Source of the DNA: Toxoplasma gondii ME49
Taxonomy: Eukaryota; Apicomplexa; Conoidasida; Eucoccidiorida; Sarcocystidae
Length of the DNA stretch: 64,000 bases
Assembly (NCBI RefSeq): GCF_000006565.2
Contig: NC_031476.1
Location: forward strand, 5,393,900-5,457,899
Reading direction: 5' to 3'
The notes under the pieces were generated by a model that had not been told where the DNA came from, did not search any database, and saw only the letters and a program-made list of their open reading frames with translations. This document shows, one piece after another, positions 24,401-36,614 of the stretch (the first letter of the stretch is position 1; each line of letters opens with the position of its first letter). The translations under genes and the position numbers were made by a program.

Positions 24401-27125
24401 GATACTCACGAAGACAGTCTCTCACCTTCCGTCCGAGGATGCGCTCAAGAAGGGCAAGTTGACAGAGGTAAGGACTGATCACTCCAATGGCCTCTGGCGC
24501 TACACCGTCGCGCAGGAGCAGCGAAGTGCAGCGAACTGTGAGGAGTGCCTCCCTGGAAGACAAAGCACACAGAGGGTTGTTTCCAAAGACACAACGCGAA
24601 TGAGAAGGATCCCAGATGCGCCTGAGTGTCTTTGTCCTATTAATGCACGGTGTTCAGTTGGTTCTCTTTCTCCAAGAAGGATCCTCTCAACTGTGCTCTG
24701 CTAACGCTCTAGAACTTGGGGAACGGTTTCCGTCCGCAACAGACGCGCAGGCTCAAGCGAAAGTAGATGTCGAGAAAAACTAAAAGAACGACTGTTGGTC
24801 TCTTAGAGACTCAAACTCGCACGGACAGAGGGATCGAATCCACCGACACACCGGCAGGCTGTTGCTCGATGACAGGAGGGGAGACTTTCGCAGAAAGAGC
24901 GGGATGCATGCAGAGGACAGCAGAGCGGCAAAACAACGCAATCGACGCCTAGAACGAAGCGTGACGCGCGTAAAAAAGGTGGAGCACCGGGAAGAAGAAC
25001 GAGACGGTCCCGAGACGCTGACGGCGCTTGAGAGGCGGCATCAAGCCTCTGAGAAGACGGCGAGGTCTGAACGAACGCCCGCTGCGGCACCAGTCTGCTG
25101 CAGGTTTCGCGAACAGTCTTTCAGGCGAAAGCAAGGTTTAGAAACAGCCGATGGTGGATCAATCTAAAGCCGTGTGTCTTCTCCACTTGGCTGGTCCACT
25201 CACGCAGCGTTGTAGTAGGACAGCCAGACACTGCCTTCGGTGTGCAGGGAAGCAGACCTGCCTGCTGTCTCCTGGCCCTCTTTGAGGAGGCCTTGTCGCC
25301 GCTGCATGCGCGAGCATGTCGCTTGGTCTTCCCGGAGAAGATCCACCACGTCGCCATCGTCTCGGTCGATGATCTCCCTCAAATCCCACTGCCTCTCCGA
25401 CCAGCTCAACGCACCAGCAGCGCCTGACGCGGCCCTCAAAGAGGACGAGAGAGAAGAAGAGACAGAAGAAGAGGGAGAAGAAGAGACAGAAGGAGAGAGA
25501 GAAGGAGAGGGAGAGAGACGAGCAGGACCGGTATCAATCACCAGGAGGGGGACCGCGCTGTCGACGCCGGCGTAGTCGTGGCTGGCGGAAGGTGCAAACG
25601 CCAAAGAAGGAGAAAGAGAAGAAGAGACCGACGAAGGAGAAAGAGAAGAAGAGACCGACGAAGGAGAAAGAGAAGAAGGCGAATCATTGGACGGAGAAGG
25701 AGGCGGAAGGAGAGAGCGAGAAGTTCGATTTCTCTTTGGCCAAGGAATAGAGGGAGAGAGGTCAGCTGGACGCGAGAAGACGGATTGGTGGGTCTTCAAA
25801 AGGCCTTGGTAAAAGAGAGAAGAAATCATTTCGCACATGCTCCCAGGCATGCGGAACTGTGTGTCGAGAAGAAAAAACTGTGGTAGCGCGCCTGCACAAC
25901 AACAGGGAAGTCCGAGAACAAGCCGAACCGGTTCACGACTTGAAGAACATCCTGTATATGCGCATCTACCTATGTGCATACGTACATGCATGCATTGATA
26001 AATATGTACATTGTCGCCGCGTTCGGACGCTACATCCATATTATCCGTTTGCCTTCTCAGTTGCAACATCCTCTGTTGTCCAAACAAAGGCAACACCCCA
26101 GTCTTTTTCGAAAAGCCTCAGACGGATCTTTGTATTCGCTCGGTTCAGCAACTGTCTCGAGAAGTCACAGCGAAGACGGAAACAGAAAGGATCATGCGGC
26201 GTCAGTCACTGAATCTAAGCATGGCTGTCGAGTGCGACGACGGACGCGAAGGCAGCGAGAAGACTAAAAATTCATATGAAAGGCACGGACGAACAGAACC
26301 TGTCTGGACAATTGACAGCTGTGCATAGGCGTATACTTCAGTGGAAAAAGAGAACAAGACTCGGAACCACGCATACAGAATCAGATGCAAATATCGACAG
26401 AGAGAACAGCTAGGCCGACATGCAAATCCAGGCGGACCTACGCCCTTCACGGTGGCGTCTTGGAACGCCGACCGACTCCGTGTGTATCACACGAGATCGA
26501 CGAGACAGGGAAAACAGTGAAAGCCTCTCTCTCTGCTGGGATGAAGTACGAATCGACCTTCAGCTCTAAAGCCAAATTCTTTTTAAACTTTTCTGAGATG
26601 TCGCTTCTTCGCAATATACGCTTCCCTCTTGCCATGACAACACACCACGATGTTAGCTCGATTGACCCAAGTTTTCCGACCTAAGATGAATTCACACAGT
26701 TAAACAAACAGAGCTGAACTGCACACCGCGACCTTTATCGGTGCTGTCTAAGTCTCTAGCCCCCTTAGGATTTCGGCATCCGGAAAACAGAGACCTGCGC
26801 GCGCGTAGCGACATCGAGGCCGAAGCGAAAAGAGATTTGCACTGGACCACAAGCGACTCAACGAGGCGACGAGAGCCAAGGAGACATGGTAAATTCAGAA
26901 ACGCGGACTTTGCGTTAGGAAGCTGTCGAAGGCGGAGCGAACCGCGATGGGACCTGCTTGCATGCTCTGCCCAGAAATCTGCGCCGGATCGCCCACGAGA
27001 ACGAGCTTTGTGCACTTGGTTTGCGCGAGAACAATCAAACTCCGGAATTCTGAAAAAAAAGACAATGCGCCTTCTTGCCCGCTATGTGCCGCCACTGCGA
27101 CGAACAAGTCCTTCCCAGGCACACA

Positions 27126-27180
<55 letters not shown>

Positions 27181-30100
27181 TGTGCATGTGGATGTGCATG
27201 CATGTATTGGTATGCATACGTGCATGTCCACAGTACGGCTTTTGTACGCTTTTGATAAATACATAAACAAATAGATATATATGTATATATGTTTATGTGT
27301 AGATGTATTTATATAAATATATATATATATATATATTTATTTATGCACTGATTTTCATGGTGTTATATTTCTGTGCACACAACGGACCACGCATGCAGTC
27401 CCTGGCGCGTAGACTGTTCCGCTCACGAACCATGATGAGCGCAGGCGCATGCAGTATGAGGGTTGCACTGATTTTTTGGAGAGGCATGCATGCACGAGGA
27501 AGACCTAAGGGGAAGATGACAGCGACGAAACGCATGCTCGGTAAATTCCCGTGCATCCGGATTTGGGAACAGCCTTTCAAGCTATCACGAAACGTCGGGT
27601 TGTCTGGGTCTCGTCACTGGACTCTGTACCGGTGATCTGAGAGGCCTCATCGATCAGGATGCGGCGCGGCGCGATTCTGCGGAGATTCTTGCCCTGCACG
27701 CCAGAGTGTGGAGAAGCGAAAAAGACGCGGGTGCATGCAGCTCTCAAATTAAATCCGACGAGTCCACAAATTCCCCTTGTGGGGGTCTCAGCATTCGCTG
27801 CGGTGCACAAGCCATATCGAGATACACGCCCTCACGCGCCATCTCACAGGTCTCCAGACACCGAGGAGACACTTGCGTACATAACTACATGCATATTTGA
27901 GCATGCCAACATGCATATGCATGCATGCATCTGCACACAGGTTCTGTAGCATCCAGAGTACTATTTTCCGAGTATTCCCTTCTTCACTTGACAACCTAAA
28001 ACTTTAGCGAGGACAGAAACTCTGAGAGAAAAACCCCTGTACCTCGAGGAAAGGATCCGTGAAAACAAGCACTGAGTTCGAAAAACTCAAGACGGCCACA
28101 AAGGACGCCAGGAACCTGAAGGGGAGAGGCCGGAACAGCAGGGCGCGAGTGCGGTCTCGTTGACTGTACCTGATAGACGGTGTCAATGAAGACTGGAACG
28201 CGCTGGCGATAGGCGAGCGTCTGCGTCTGGAGAGGCACACGGAGAAGAGAGTGAAGAGCCGCATGCCGTTGAAAAAAAACAGCTTTTATGCGGCACCAGT
28301 CGATGCACACAGCGTACGACGACGCGGCTGCATGCACTGCATGCATGTGCAGCTATCCTGGAGAGGCGAGAGGATCCGAGAAATGCAGAGCAGTCCAAAC
28401 GAGGGCACAGTGGCGTCGCCGTAGCTCCACGATTCCAGAGGCAACGCGAAACTGCATGTGGTGATGCATGTAGTCACACAGAAAGTGCAAACGCATGCGC
28501 ATGCAGAGACAACGGCGGCAAGAAAGCTCACCTCCGATCCACCGAGCTCAGAACTGCGGCGCGGCGAGTAGGGGGAAAACGAGCCTCCCGACGCGGGCAT
28601 GAAGTCGCCTTTTCGCTCGAGGACTCCGAGAGCGTGCGACCTGACGCCTGTTGAAGAAAAGTCGAAACTGTGAATCGCTCGCTCTCCTCAGGTGCCGGAA
28701 AAACGGATTCCATCGACATGGAAACATGTGCATGTATCACTGGTAGTATCCAAAACTCCATGTCTCCAGAAACGCACACAAACGCCTATCCATATACTTA
28801 TATATATATATATATATATATATGCATTGGTATATATATATATGCATTGATATATATATATATATGTATATGTATTGATTGGTGTCTGTGTATATGTGTA
28901 GAAACACACGTAGAAATATATACGCATGCGGGTGGTGCATCACTTCTGAATTTCTGTTTAAATGTCCTTCAATGTGAACCACAACGGTTCTGTGACCGTC
29001 AAAACGAGCTGGGGTGTCTCGCACCTAGATTGTTCAACTTTGTTCGAAGCGCATCGACGGCTGCATGCGTCCCTGCCCCCGCGAAAATCGGCGACGCTGT
29101 CTCGCCGTCCAGTCCAGCGGCCCAGAGACTCAAAATGCATGCAGCGACGAGAGTTTTCCCCGTGCCTGGCGGTCCTGGAGAAAAACAAAGTTTCCGTCGA
29201 GACACACGCAAAATATGGCAGATCGCCGTGGAGTGTGAGAACGCAGCAGAGCGTCGGCAAAGAGAGATGCAGGCAGGTGCACAGAGGTAAGGCGGTAGAC
29301 GTATTTAGATAGACGAGGGGAGACAGAAGCAGGAAGAGAAACGCAGATAGAGCTCCACGCACGCATCTGCAGTTCATTCTGTTCTCTCTGGTCTGTGGGT
29401 TCTTTGCTCACCCTGAACAAGGACGACAGGCGCTGGAGACCGCAAGACAGAACAGACGACGTTTCTCTGACTGGCGGTGAGAAAGGGGAAGAGAGACGAT
29501 AAGACCTCCTCCAAAGGAAGAGGCGTAGCTCCCTTTTCTGGTGAAGACAGAGACAAGGAGCACCCGTCTGTCTTCTTTTCGGGGAAAGTCGCTCCGTCGA
29601 CGACAGGGGAGTCCATGTTCGAGCTGGGTGTTGCATGCCTCACCTCTCTGTCACCAGCGAGGCTTGCAGCAGAGAGAAGCGAAGGAGAAGCAGAAGGTGG
29701 ACGAAACGGAGACAGAGGCGAAGGTGAAAAGGCCAAGAGAGAAGCTGCGAGGTGATGATCCTTCTGATAGGCTTCAACGGCGCCTGACGGAGACTGCATG
29801 CGGCGCGAGAGCGCTGGAGAGTCGCCTGCGAGTGCCGGAGGGCAAAGAGAAGCAGATGCTGGCGGCGTGCATGCAAGAAGTAAGGCATAGTTGATTTCCC
29901 GACCTGACTTCTCCTTCGTTCCTGTGAGTTTTCCAAAAGCCGCCTGTCGCTTCTTGCGACTCTTGCCCTCTGCGCTGTCCCGGCGAAGCGGGTGCTTCTT
30001 CGTTTTTCCTCCGTCTCGCTTCTTTCCAGCTTCGTCTGCCTGCAGCTGTCCCTCCTCGACATCTGCACATGTCTGTCTTTGTGAACGCTCTCTGGTCTCC

Positions 30101-31038
30101 CCTCCGGCTTGAATGTCTCTCTCATCCCTTGCGCGCTCCGGCCGCCAGCCTCCATCTGAGCCTCCGCCGCGGGTCTCCACGAGGCTCGCCTCTGTGTCTC
30201 CTTGCCCTTCTTCAGCGTCTCTCTGAGAGGCCTCATTGGAGGTCTCGCGAAGGTGTACACTCTCCCGATCGTCTCCCTGGACGGTCTCCTCTGTCCTCTC
30301 TGCAGGCGTCCGCTCTGCGTCCAACAGCCTGCGACGTCCTTCTTCTCTTTCCTCCTCCAGCATCTCAGGCAAACGCAGCAGTACCCGCATCGTCTGCTCT
30401 GTGAGTGAGGGAATAACCGCGCAGAGAGGCACGACCCAGCATCGTGCGTCTGTGCTGGCAGACAGGAGACACCAGTCCCGGTCCTCGAATCCCTGCTGTC
30501 CTCCTGCGGATGTCTCCCCATTCACCTGCGATGAGGTGGAAGGAGCGTCACAGGAAGAAGTTGACCAAGAAAGAGGAGAGGAAGAAGGACAAAGCATCGA
30601 CGAGGAGAGGCACCTGTCGGGGGGGAGATCTGAGGCAGATGTGGAGTTGAGGTCGACGGTGTTGTCTCTTTCGTCTCTGTTGGCCGAATCCAACGTGATG
30701 TCTTCGCTTCGCCTCTCGCCTCGGGTGTCGCCGCCGAGGCGGCATCCAGGCAGACTCGTCGGAGGCGTTGTCTGAAGCATCTCTGCGGTGTGACCTCGTC
30801 TCGACGCGGCGACTCGCGAACCAAGCTGCCGTTTGAAGCTCGCGACCTTCCCGAGACCAGCTGACGGGTCGAAGATCTCAACGTTCAAGTCCGGCGAAGG
30901 CAAAAGCGGTGTGAGGCACACACTCGAAGACTCTGAAAAGGAAACGGTCTTCACTCGCCGCCCCAGAAAAGTGCATGCATGCAGAGGCGGCAACTTCCCC
31001 GGTCGCTCTGCGTCGTCTGCGTTCCTCGGTTTGCTCAT
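21474..31038 (-). CDS. Superfamily 1 (UPF1/SMUBP2-type) helicase
   Basis: Ten minus-strand exons join in frame to 1129 residues from ATG 31038: 31041-29412, 29174-29025, 28647-28532, 28226-28170, 27786-27630, 27049-26954, 25891-25204, 24552-24426, 22709-22581, 21716-21474. All SF1 motifs are present: Walker A GPPGTGKT (543-550), Ia-like GTHAAVDAL, motif II DEAS (696-699), motif III LVGDPAQ (721-726), QFRMP (746-750), IGVISPYLCQ, motif V STVDSFQGGEK (about 1025-1035), motif VI RRLNVAFSRAR (1059-1069). These support ATP-dependent 5'-3' unwinding of RNA or DNA, by family. A Ser/Pro-rich insert with a 9-residue repeat follows motif IV, and residues 1-500 are mostly low complexity. The motif III to QFRM spacing is short, so a small exon may be missing. 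The 27786 acceptor is the least certain. Upstream exons may extend the N-terminus. Confidence 0.86.
25607..25690. repeat. 27-bp in-frame repeat in a helicase exon
   Basis: A purine-rich unit starting GAGACCGACGAAGGAGAAAG recurs every 27 bases (about 25624 and 25651). On the minus strand it encodes the repeated nonapeptide VSSSLSPSS between helicase motifs. Confidence 0.8.
27128..27345. repeat. TA and TATG microsatellites in a helicase intron
   Basis: A nearly pure TA tract of about 50 bases (27128-27178) and a second TA-rich tract (27280-27345) lie in the intron between exons 27630 and 27049. Confidence 0.88.
28796..28870. repeat. TA microsatellite with TATATGCATTGA interruptions
   Basis: It lies in the helicase intron between 29025 and 28647. 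Two copies of GTATATATATATATGCATTG-like sequence interrupt the TA run. Confidence 0.8.
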
Positions 31039-31241
31039 GTCCTGAAAAAAGCGGGAAGACAAAGGACTCAAACGGGGAGTCCGTCGAACTGCTCGCCCAC
31101 TCAAAAAGGCAACAAGACGCAGTGCCGACAGAAAGACTCACACACACAAACGTCCTCCGTCAGGACGCGGAAGAGACACGACAGAGAGACGAGACAGCGA
31201 GTGCGAGGACGGAGAATCTTTGGGAAATTCCACGAGTTTTC

Positions 31242-32372
31242 TCATGTCGCCAAAAATGCGCATCCAAACACTGCGCGGTTGTTACCACAGAGAAAGGAGC
31301 GGAAAGTAGCGAGGAAGCGGCCAGAGAGAACGCGCCGAAAGGCGACAGGAGAGAGACCGTCGGGACGCGCGCATGTGGCGAGCTGCAAGAACTCCATGCC
31401 GCCTCGGATATCCCAGACCATCTCTCCCTCGCCCAACGAAAGTCGACTGTCCCCTGCACTCGCCTTTCTCCAACGAACGAAGCGATGCCACAGTTGTTCG
31501 CCGTCTGTGCTCTCCGCGTTTCTTCCTGCTCGTCTCTCTCCGTCGCTGGGCCATGCACTCATGCCAGGACTTCTGAAGCCTTCCCACCCAATACGCTCCG
31601 CAGTGGTCTTCGCCGTTCTCTCTGAACCTTCTGGAGTGTCTCTCCTCGGAGTTCTTTCCTCTTTCCAGCCGGAGCCGCGCCCCGCGTCGACGCCTGAAGA
31701 AGCGAAAACGAGACAAAAGCCGCAGACGACAGCCCCACAGTCAGAGAGACCGAGAGTCGTCGCGCGTCTCCGGAGAGATGTCATCTTGACGCACTCTGAG
31801 AACTGCAAGCCTGTGCACCCAGAGATCCATCTGAGTGTCTGCTACGCTCTGGTGAGACGCTCCGCTGCATGCGGCTGTCTCTCCTGCGTACCTGTCTCCG
31901 GACTGCTTTCTCTTCTGCCTTCCAGCCAAAATCGCAGAGTCTCGTCATCGCCGACACTGTCTCCTGCGGTTCCAGTCAACGCGGCAACTGGCGGCGCGTC
32001 TCCCCTCGGGCAAGACAGACGAGGCGTTCCCTCTCTCTCGCCGTCAATCTGCTTCTGTCTCGCGTCGCTCACGGCGAGTTCTGGCAAGAAGGACTTGCGC
32101 ACCGCGGACGGTTGCCGGCAAGCTTCGGAGGGGCTGCTGCTCCTCCTGTCACTCGCTTCTGCCGCCTGATAGGGAAACGCAGAGACGTTGCAGAAACCGT
32201 TGAGAGGAGTGAAGAACTCTGCACAGGCCGAGAACGAGAAACGGTCTCCGACGTTCGCGACCCCAACAGAGTCTCCCATCCTGACTGGCGCCTGTCGATT
32301 GCAGATCTCGATGTTGCCATGTCCGCGAAGATACACTTTGAATTCGCGGGGTGAGATGCACGGGATGGAGAC
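31242..32372 (-). CDS. Coding exons between the helicase and the upstream gene, assignment unresolved
   Basis: Two minus-strand blocks read as protein rather than shadow. One begins after a CTGACAG acceptor near 32373 and contains EFKVYLRGHGNIEICNRQ and RMGDSVGVANVGDRFSF. The other, about 31690-31346, contains GEMVWDIRGGMEFLQLAT. Neither has an ATG at its start, so each must be spliced to something upstream. Their frame does not join the helicase exon at 31041 through the best-looking donor (31346, phase 1), although a weaker phase-0 donor exists. They are either N-terminal helicase exons or the 3' part of the gene starting at 36254. No domain is recognised. Confidence 0.45.
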
Positions 32373-32426
32373 GACATCCACACCCAAGGCCGGTTCCCTC
32401 GTCTGTCAGTTGAACTGTCAACGTGC

Positions 32427-35400
32427 TCAACCGTATCTATAAACTTTTGTGAAAATACAGGCAACTCCGTATATGAGAAACGGTGTGGAGTCTACATGTA
32501 CGTGAGTATAGAAGCATCCACCGCCATGCAAAACAACATGTCGATATGCGCGTCTCGACGAAGGGATGTAAATCAACGCGTCTACAGATGCTCCATGTTG
32601 CAGTCGAGAAGCAACGCTGCTCGCCGCAGACGCCTGGAAAGCCTCGCATGCGAGAAACGAGAACTTCACCTCGTCGATCAGAAACAGAAGGAAGTACGAC
32701 TCGCGGGAGCCTCTCCACGGCGCCGCGTGGTGAAGCGTTCCAACTCGCTGCTGAGAATTGTAGTCGGAGAGAACGGCTTCTGCGCCGTCCAGCCAGCGCG
32801 CATGCAGCAAACTCTGCACACAAAAACAGCGCGAACGCGTCTTGCATGGAACACCGTGTTTAGGACAAACCTTCGGACAGCGCCGGGCAGCCGCAGGTTC
32901 GCCAGGGTATCGCAGTTCGACAAGATAGACCAGATGAAGTCGGAAAGCAAGTGAACTCGATGAACCACCGGAGCTTCGTCCTGTGCAAAGAGACCTCCAC
33001 GAAGTGAACTGCCGAGACTTCCGCCCTCTCCTGAATCCTCGGACGAGCCGCGAAAATGTATTCAGTCTGGCGACGAGCATGGAGCGCCAACGGACAGAAA
33101 AGAAAGGAGTAAGAGAGCCATTTTTGTTCTTCTCTCGTCTCTCGTCCTCTTCTGTTTGCTCCATTCCCGCGCTCTCTCTGTCTTCCCTTCCCCTCGTGTT
33201 TCGCTGCTCATGTCGCTTCTCATCCGAGCGTCTCTCGGGTCGTTTGCGCGCGCGGTCAAAGTACGCGTGAGAGCAGTGGCCGACAAACGGCGCCTGGAAC
33301 CTGGCAGAAGGGGAATTCCTCAGTGGCGCAGGCGATTTAACGAAACAACTGACTTCGATCCCTTCCGCAGTCGAAACTGTCAACCTCTCTCACCGCTCCG
33401 AGGCGAGCAGTTAAATCGTGAGCCTCCGCCAAGAGCCCCCGCTTGACAAAGGCAAAGAGAATTTCGTCTCGCGAGCGGCTGTCGCCTTCTCCAGCCGCCT
33501 CTGCTCCACTCTTCCCAGAGGATGCGCCTGCGCTCACGAAAACGCAAAAACAACGAAAGAGGAAGTGGACGCAGAGCTCTCTGTTCTCTGACGACTCTCG
33601 CTTATCCTGAAGACACACATTCGAGGCGTTTCGCAAAGCCAACGTAAGTTGCTGCTTGAAAATCGCGTCGACACCCGGCGCCTTAACGGCAACTCGACTT
33701 TCTTCCTGCACAAGCGCTGTAGCGTTTACAGGTCTTTTGCGAAAGTGGGCGCCATCCCTTTCACATGAAGTTGAACAGCTGCGCCCAATGCCACCGGCAT
33801 GTTCTCTCTGTCCAAAAGACCTCGGACTCCCCCTTGTCCAGCGCGAAGCGAACAAGAGAAGAAGAGGCAACGTCTTCCCCTGAGCCGGCGTTCCCCTGAG
33901 CCGGCGTTCGTTTCTGAGAAAACGAGTTCCGAACCCCCAGGAGCGACTCGCACAGAAAGTCGTTGTCACACGGCCGTCCAGCGAAGGCGTCACTCAGAAC
34001 ACAGAGGCGACAGCTCGACCATGGACACTGAGCAGGCGTCCAGTTTTGAGACGCGATCACTCACGATGGCTGTCTATACTCTGCCCGCCCACTGCCCGTT
34101 GCGTTTCTTGAACAGACGCGCTTCCGACTGTTTTTCTTTGTTGAATCGGCGCGCGGTGCTCGCCTGGCTGCAGGTTTTAGCTATGGAACGCGACTGCGTC
34201 TTCTCCCGGTCGAAAAGGAACTGGGTGGCGTCTCGACCGCCGTGCTACGGCAAACGAACGCAAGAGAACTTGTCTCCACGGTCTCTTTCCTTCGTCGTCA
34301 CTGATGCTTTGAGTGAAGGAGACGAAAGACTTTTTTTCAAAGTATAATATTTTATCCGTATTTAATTTTTTCTTTTTTAGGGTATTTCTTTAATAATACA
34401 AAAGCCTTTTTTGTAAAAAAGATATTTTTTCAAATAAAAAATGTAATTCTCGATTAATACGCTTTGACGGGAACGCCTCACAACCCCAGGGAGTCGGCGT
34501 TCTACCGGACGCAACTCCCGAAAGAAACAGAACGATCGAGAACGATCGACGGCCACTAGCCTTGTGCCGCAGACTCTGTCCGGGAACGAAAGAGTCATGG
34601 AGCTTCAGTGCAGCTCCGTACCTTGCAGATGCTGTCGACCTGCGATAGCGAACGCGTTGGCCAGATGCGTCAGCGCCTCGTGAGACGCATGCAGGTGCTC
34701 GCTAGCTGCAAGAGTCAGGTTACGGAACATCGACGCCGACACCCGGTACCGTCTAGGACCTCCTTGCGCTTCAGAAATGGAACGAGAGACAGACGATGAG
34801 CGAGAGGAAGAAGAGGACGAGCAAGAAGAGGACGAGCAAGAAGAGGACGAGCAAGAAGACGAGGTCGAGGATGACACGGATTCACGACGGCGTCTTTCGA
34901 TCCTTTGTGCACTTGGCGTCAGTACGGTTAAGGGAGGGAAGGCCTTGATGGCCTCGCTTCGAGCCTCAGCGTCAGGGAGAGCGAGAATCTCTCGCCACAG
35001 AGCCTCGGCTTTTCGTTGACGAAGATCTGAGGTGCCTGTCACTTCCTGCGTTTTCGCGTTTCCATCCGCCAAGTCTCCTTTCTCAGATGAGCCTTTCGTG
35101 CTCCCTGCGTTGCTTCGCGTCCGCTTCTTCCGACGAACGTCCTTTTCTCCTTCCAGTCTCAACTCTTGTGCATGAAGTTCTCCTGTTTTGGCCGCGCTTT
35201 CTCTGCATGGTTCTTTCTTCCTAACAGATTGTCCCTCTGTCTTCTCAATCCTCCTCTCCAGGACTGCATCGCTTCTCTCTCCTTCTTGCGCCCCCAAAGC
35301 CTTCACCCCCCTCGGTCTTCCTTTCTTCTCTTTCGCTCTTTTCTCCAGCCGCCCTGAGGCCTCCGCCTCTTGCCCTGTGTCTCTCTCTGTCTCTCGCACT

Positions 35401-36254
35401 ATGTCTCTCCCAGGAGCCTCACGGAAAGAGGCGCCGGCTTCTTGCTCTTCATTTGTTTCGGCGTTTCGCGACGAAGACCAGGACTCTTTTCCACTCTTCG
35501 CGGCCGTCTCTCTGTCCGCTGCTCGGTGCCGCGCGCAGCGCCTGAAACTCGCGTCCTGCGGCACCTGCGCCTCGCTCGAAAGGGGACCAGTGGCGCCTGT
35601 CTCTCCGGCGGCCGCGGCCTCCTCCAGGAAAGCTCGCGCTGCCTGCGGCGCGAGCAACAGGGATGAGGCAGCGCGAGACGACACAGACGCGTCAGGCGAG
35701 ACAGACGTCCAAGTCGACCGCGGCAGAGACGTCATGTGTGGCGGAATAGAAGCGGCAGAGGAAGGAAAGCGAGGAGAAAAAGACGAAGAGAAAGGCGAGG
35801 CGCAGAAACGCCGCCGAGACACTTGCGTAAACACAGAAATACAACGCGAGAGACCAGGCGCAAGGCCCCACAAAACAGACCAACGCGAAGCAGAAAAAGA
35901 AGAAGGAGAAGAAGAAGAAACACAAGACTCGCGAGACGAAGAAGAACAAGGAGAAGCACAAGACGAAGAACTCGAATCCCGACACTGAGGAGAAGGACGA
36001 CGTAGCTGGCTGGGCGAAGCGGTCGAGTCCTTATGGCGAGTGGAGGAGCTCCGCAAGGGGAACACAACGCCAGAGAGGGGATGGAGAGAAGCGGCAAATG
36101 CCAGATGTGGACTTCGAAGTGCAGCTTGACAAAGAGGGCGCTGGGGCGCCGAAGAACTGGCGCTTCGTCGCTGCCAGCCGAACAGGAGAATCGTTTTCCT
36201 CCGTGCGAAAGCAGGGAACGCAGCACAAGGCCGCGTCTCCCCTGCTCTCCTCAT
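32427..36254 (-). CDS. Multi-exon protein with a presequence-like N-terminus and Ser-rich region
   Basis: Exon 1 is clear: ATG at 36254 (minus), open for 544 codons to a CAAG/gtacgg donor at 34622. The N-terminus is rich in Arg, Ala and aromatic residues without acidic residues after position 5 (FARRKTILLFGWQRRSA), like a mitochondrial presequence. Ser-rich, then Glu/Lys/Arg-rich sequence follows, then a Ser/Cys tract (about residues 460-490) and a helical segment ending LTHLANAFAIAGRQHLQ. Likely later exons start near 33992 (phase matches), then near 33300, 33020 and 32840. They contain RDEILFAFVKRGLLAEAHD, HCSHAYFDRARKR and SLLHARWLDGAEAVLSDYN, and the last frame stops at 32427. Helical-repeat organellar RNA-binding proteins of apicomplexans have similar segments, but I cannot assign a family. 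It may fuse to the helicase gene. Confidence 0.5.
34342..34452. other. Extremely AT-rich insert in an intron, organelle-like
   Basis: About 110 bases of roughly 85% A+T, with homopolymer runs and no dinucleotide repeat, interrupt GC-rich sequence with sharp edges. Both strands translate to short Lys/Phe/Ile/Tyr-rich peptides such as FYLKKYLFYKKGFCIIKEI, the style of apicoplast coding sequence. It lies between exon 34622 and the next exon near 33992. Transfer from plastid DNA is an inference. Confidence 0.5.
34809..34860. repeat. 15-bp in-frame repeat encoding a Ser/Cys tract
   Basis: GAAGAGGACGAGCAA is repeated three times. On the minus strand it encodes repeated CSSSS units in exon 1 of the gene starting at 36254. 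Confidence 0.85.
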
Positions 36255-36614
36255 CTTGGAGAGCTCCCGTATTTTCCTCCAGTCGCGTCTCGCGAGCGGG
36301 TGCGTTCAACGAGTTCATCCTACCGCAGAGAAGGAACTGGCGCCGTCCTCGAGTCGCGGAGAGAACAGAGACCCTCCGCCAGAGACGCTCGCGCGCAGAA
36401 GCGGAGACAGAAGACGAGAGACTCAGGAGACGCCGAGGAGGAAGAGAAGGAGGAGCAAGGGAAGGGAAGAAGAGACAAAACAGTTTCCTCCGTCTCGTCT
36501 GTCCTCGCTCGCAACAAAGACGTTGCGCTCACAGCTTAAGTAGACATTTTCCTGCACAGCTACTTCTTGAGCTGGCTCTCGCCTGCGCCTTCTGTCGAAC
36601 TGAAGAGCGCGACG

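Noticed and set aside
34777..35988. Plus-strand ORFs rich in Glu/Asp opposite exon 1 of the 36254 gene
   Set aside because: They mirror Ser-rich codons of the minus-strand exon, which has an ATG, an in-phase donor and a longer open frame.
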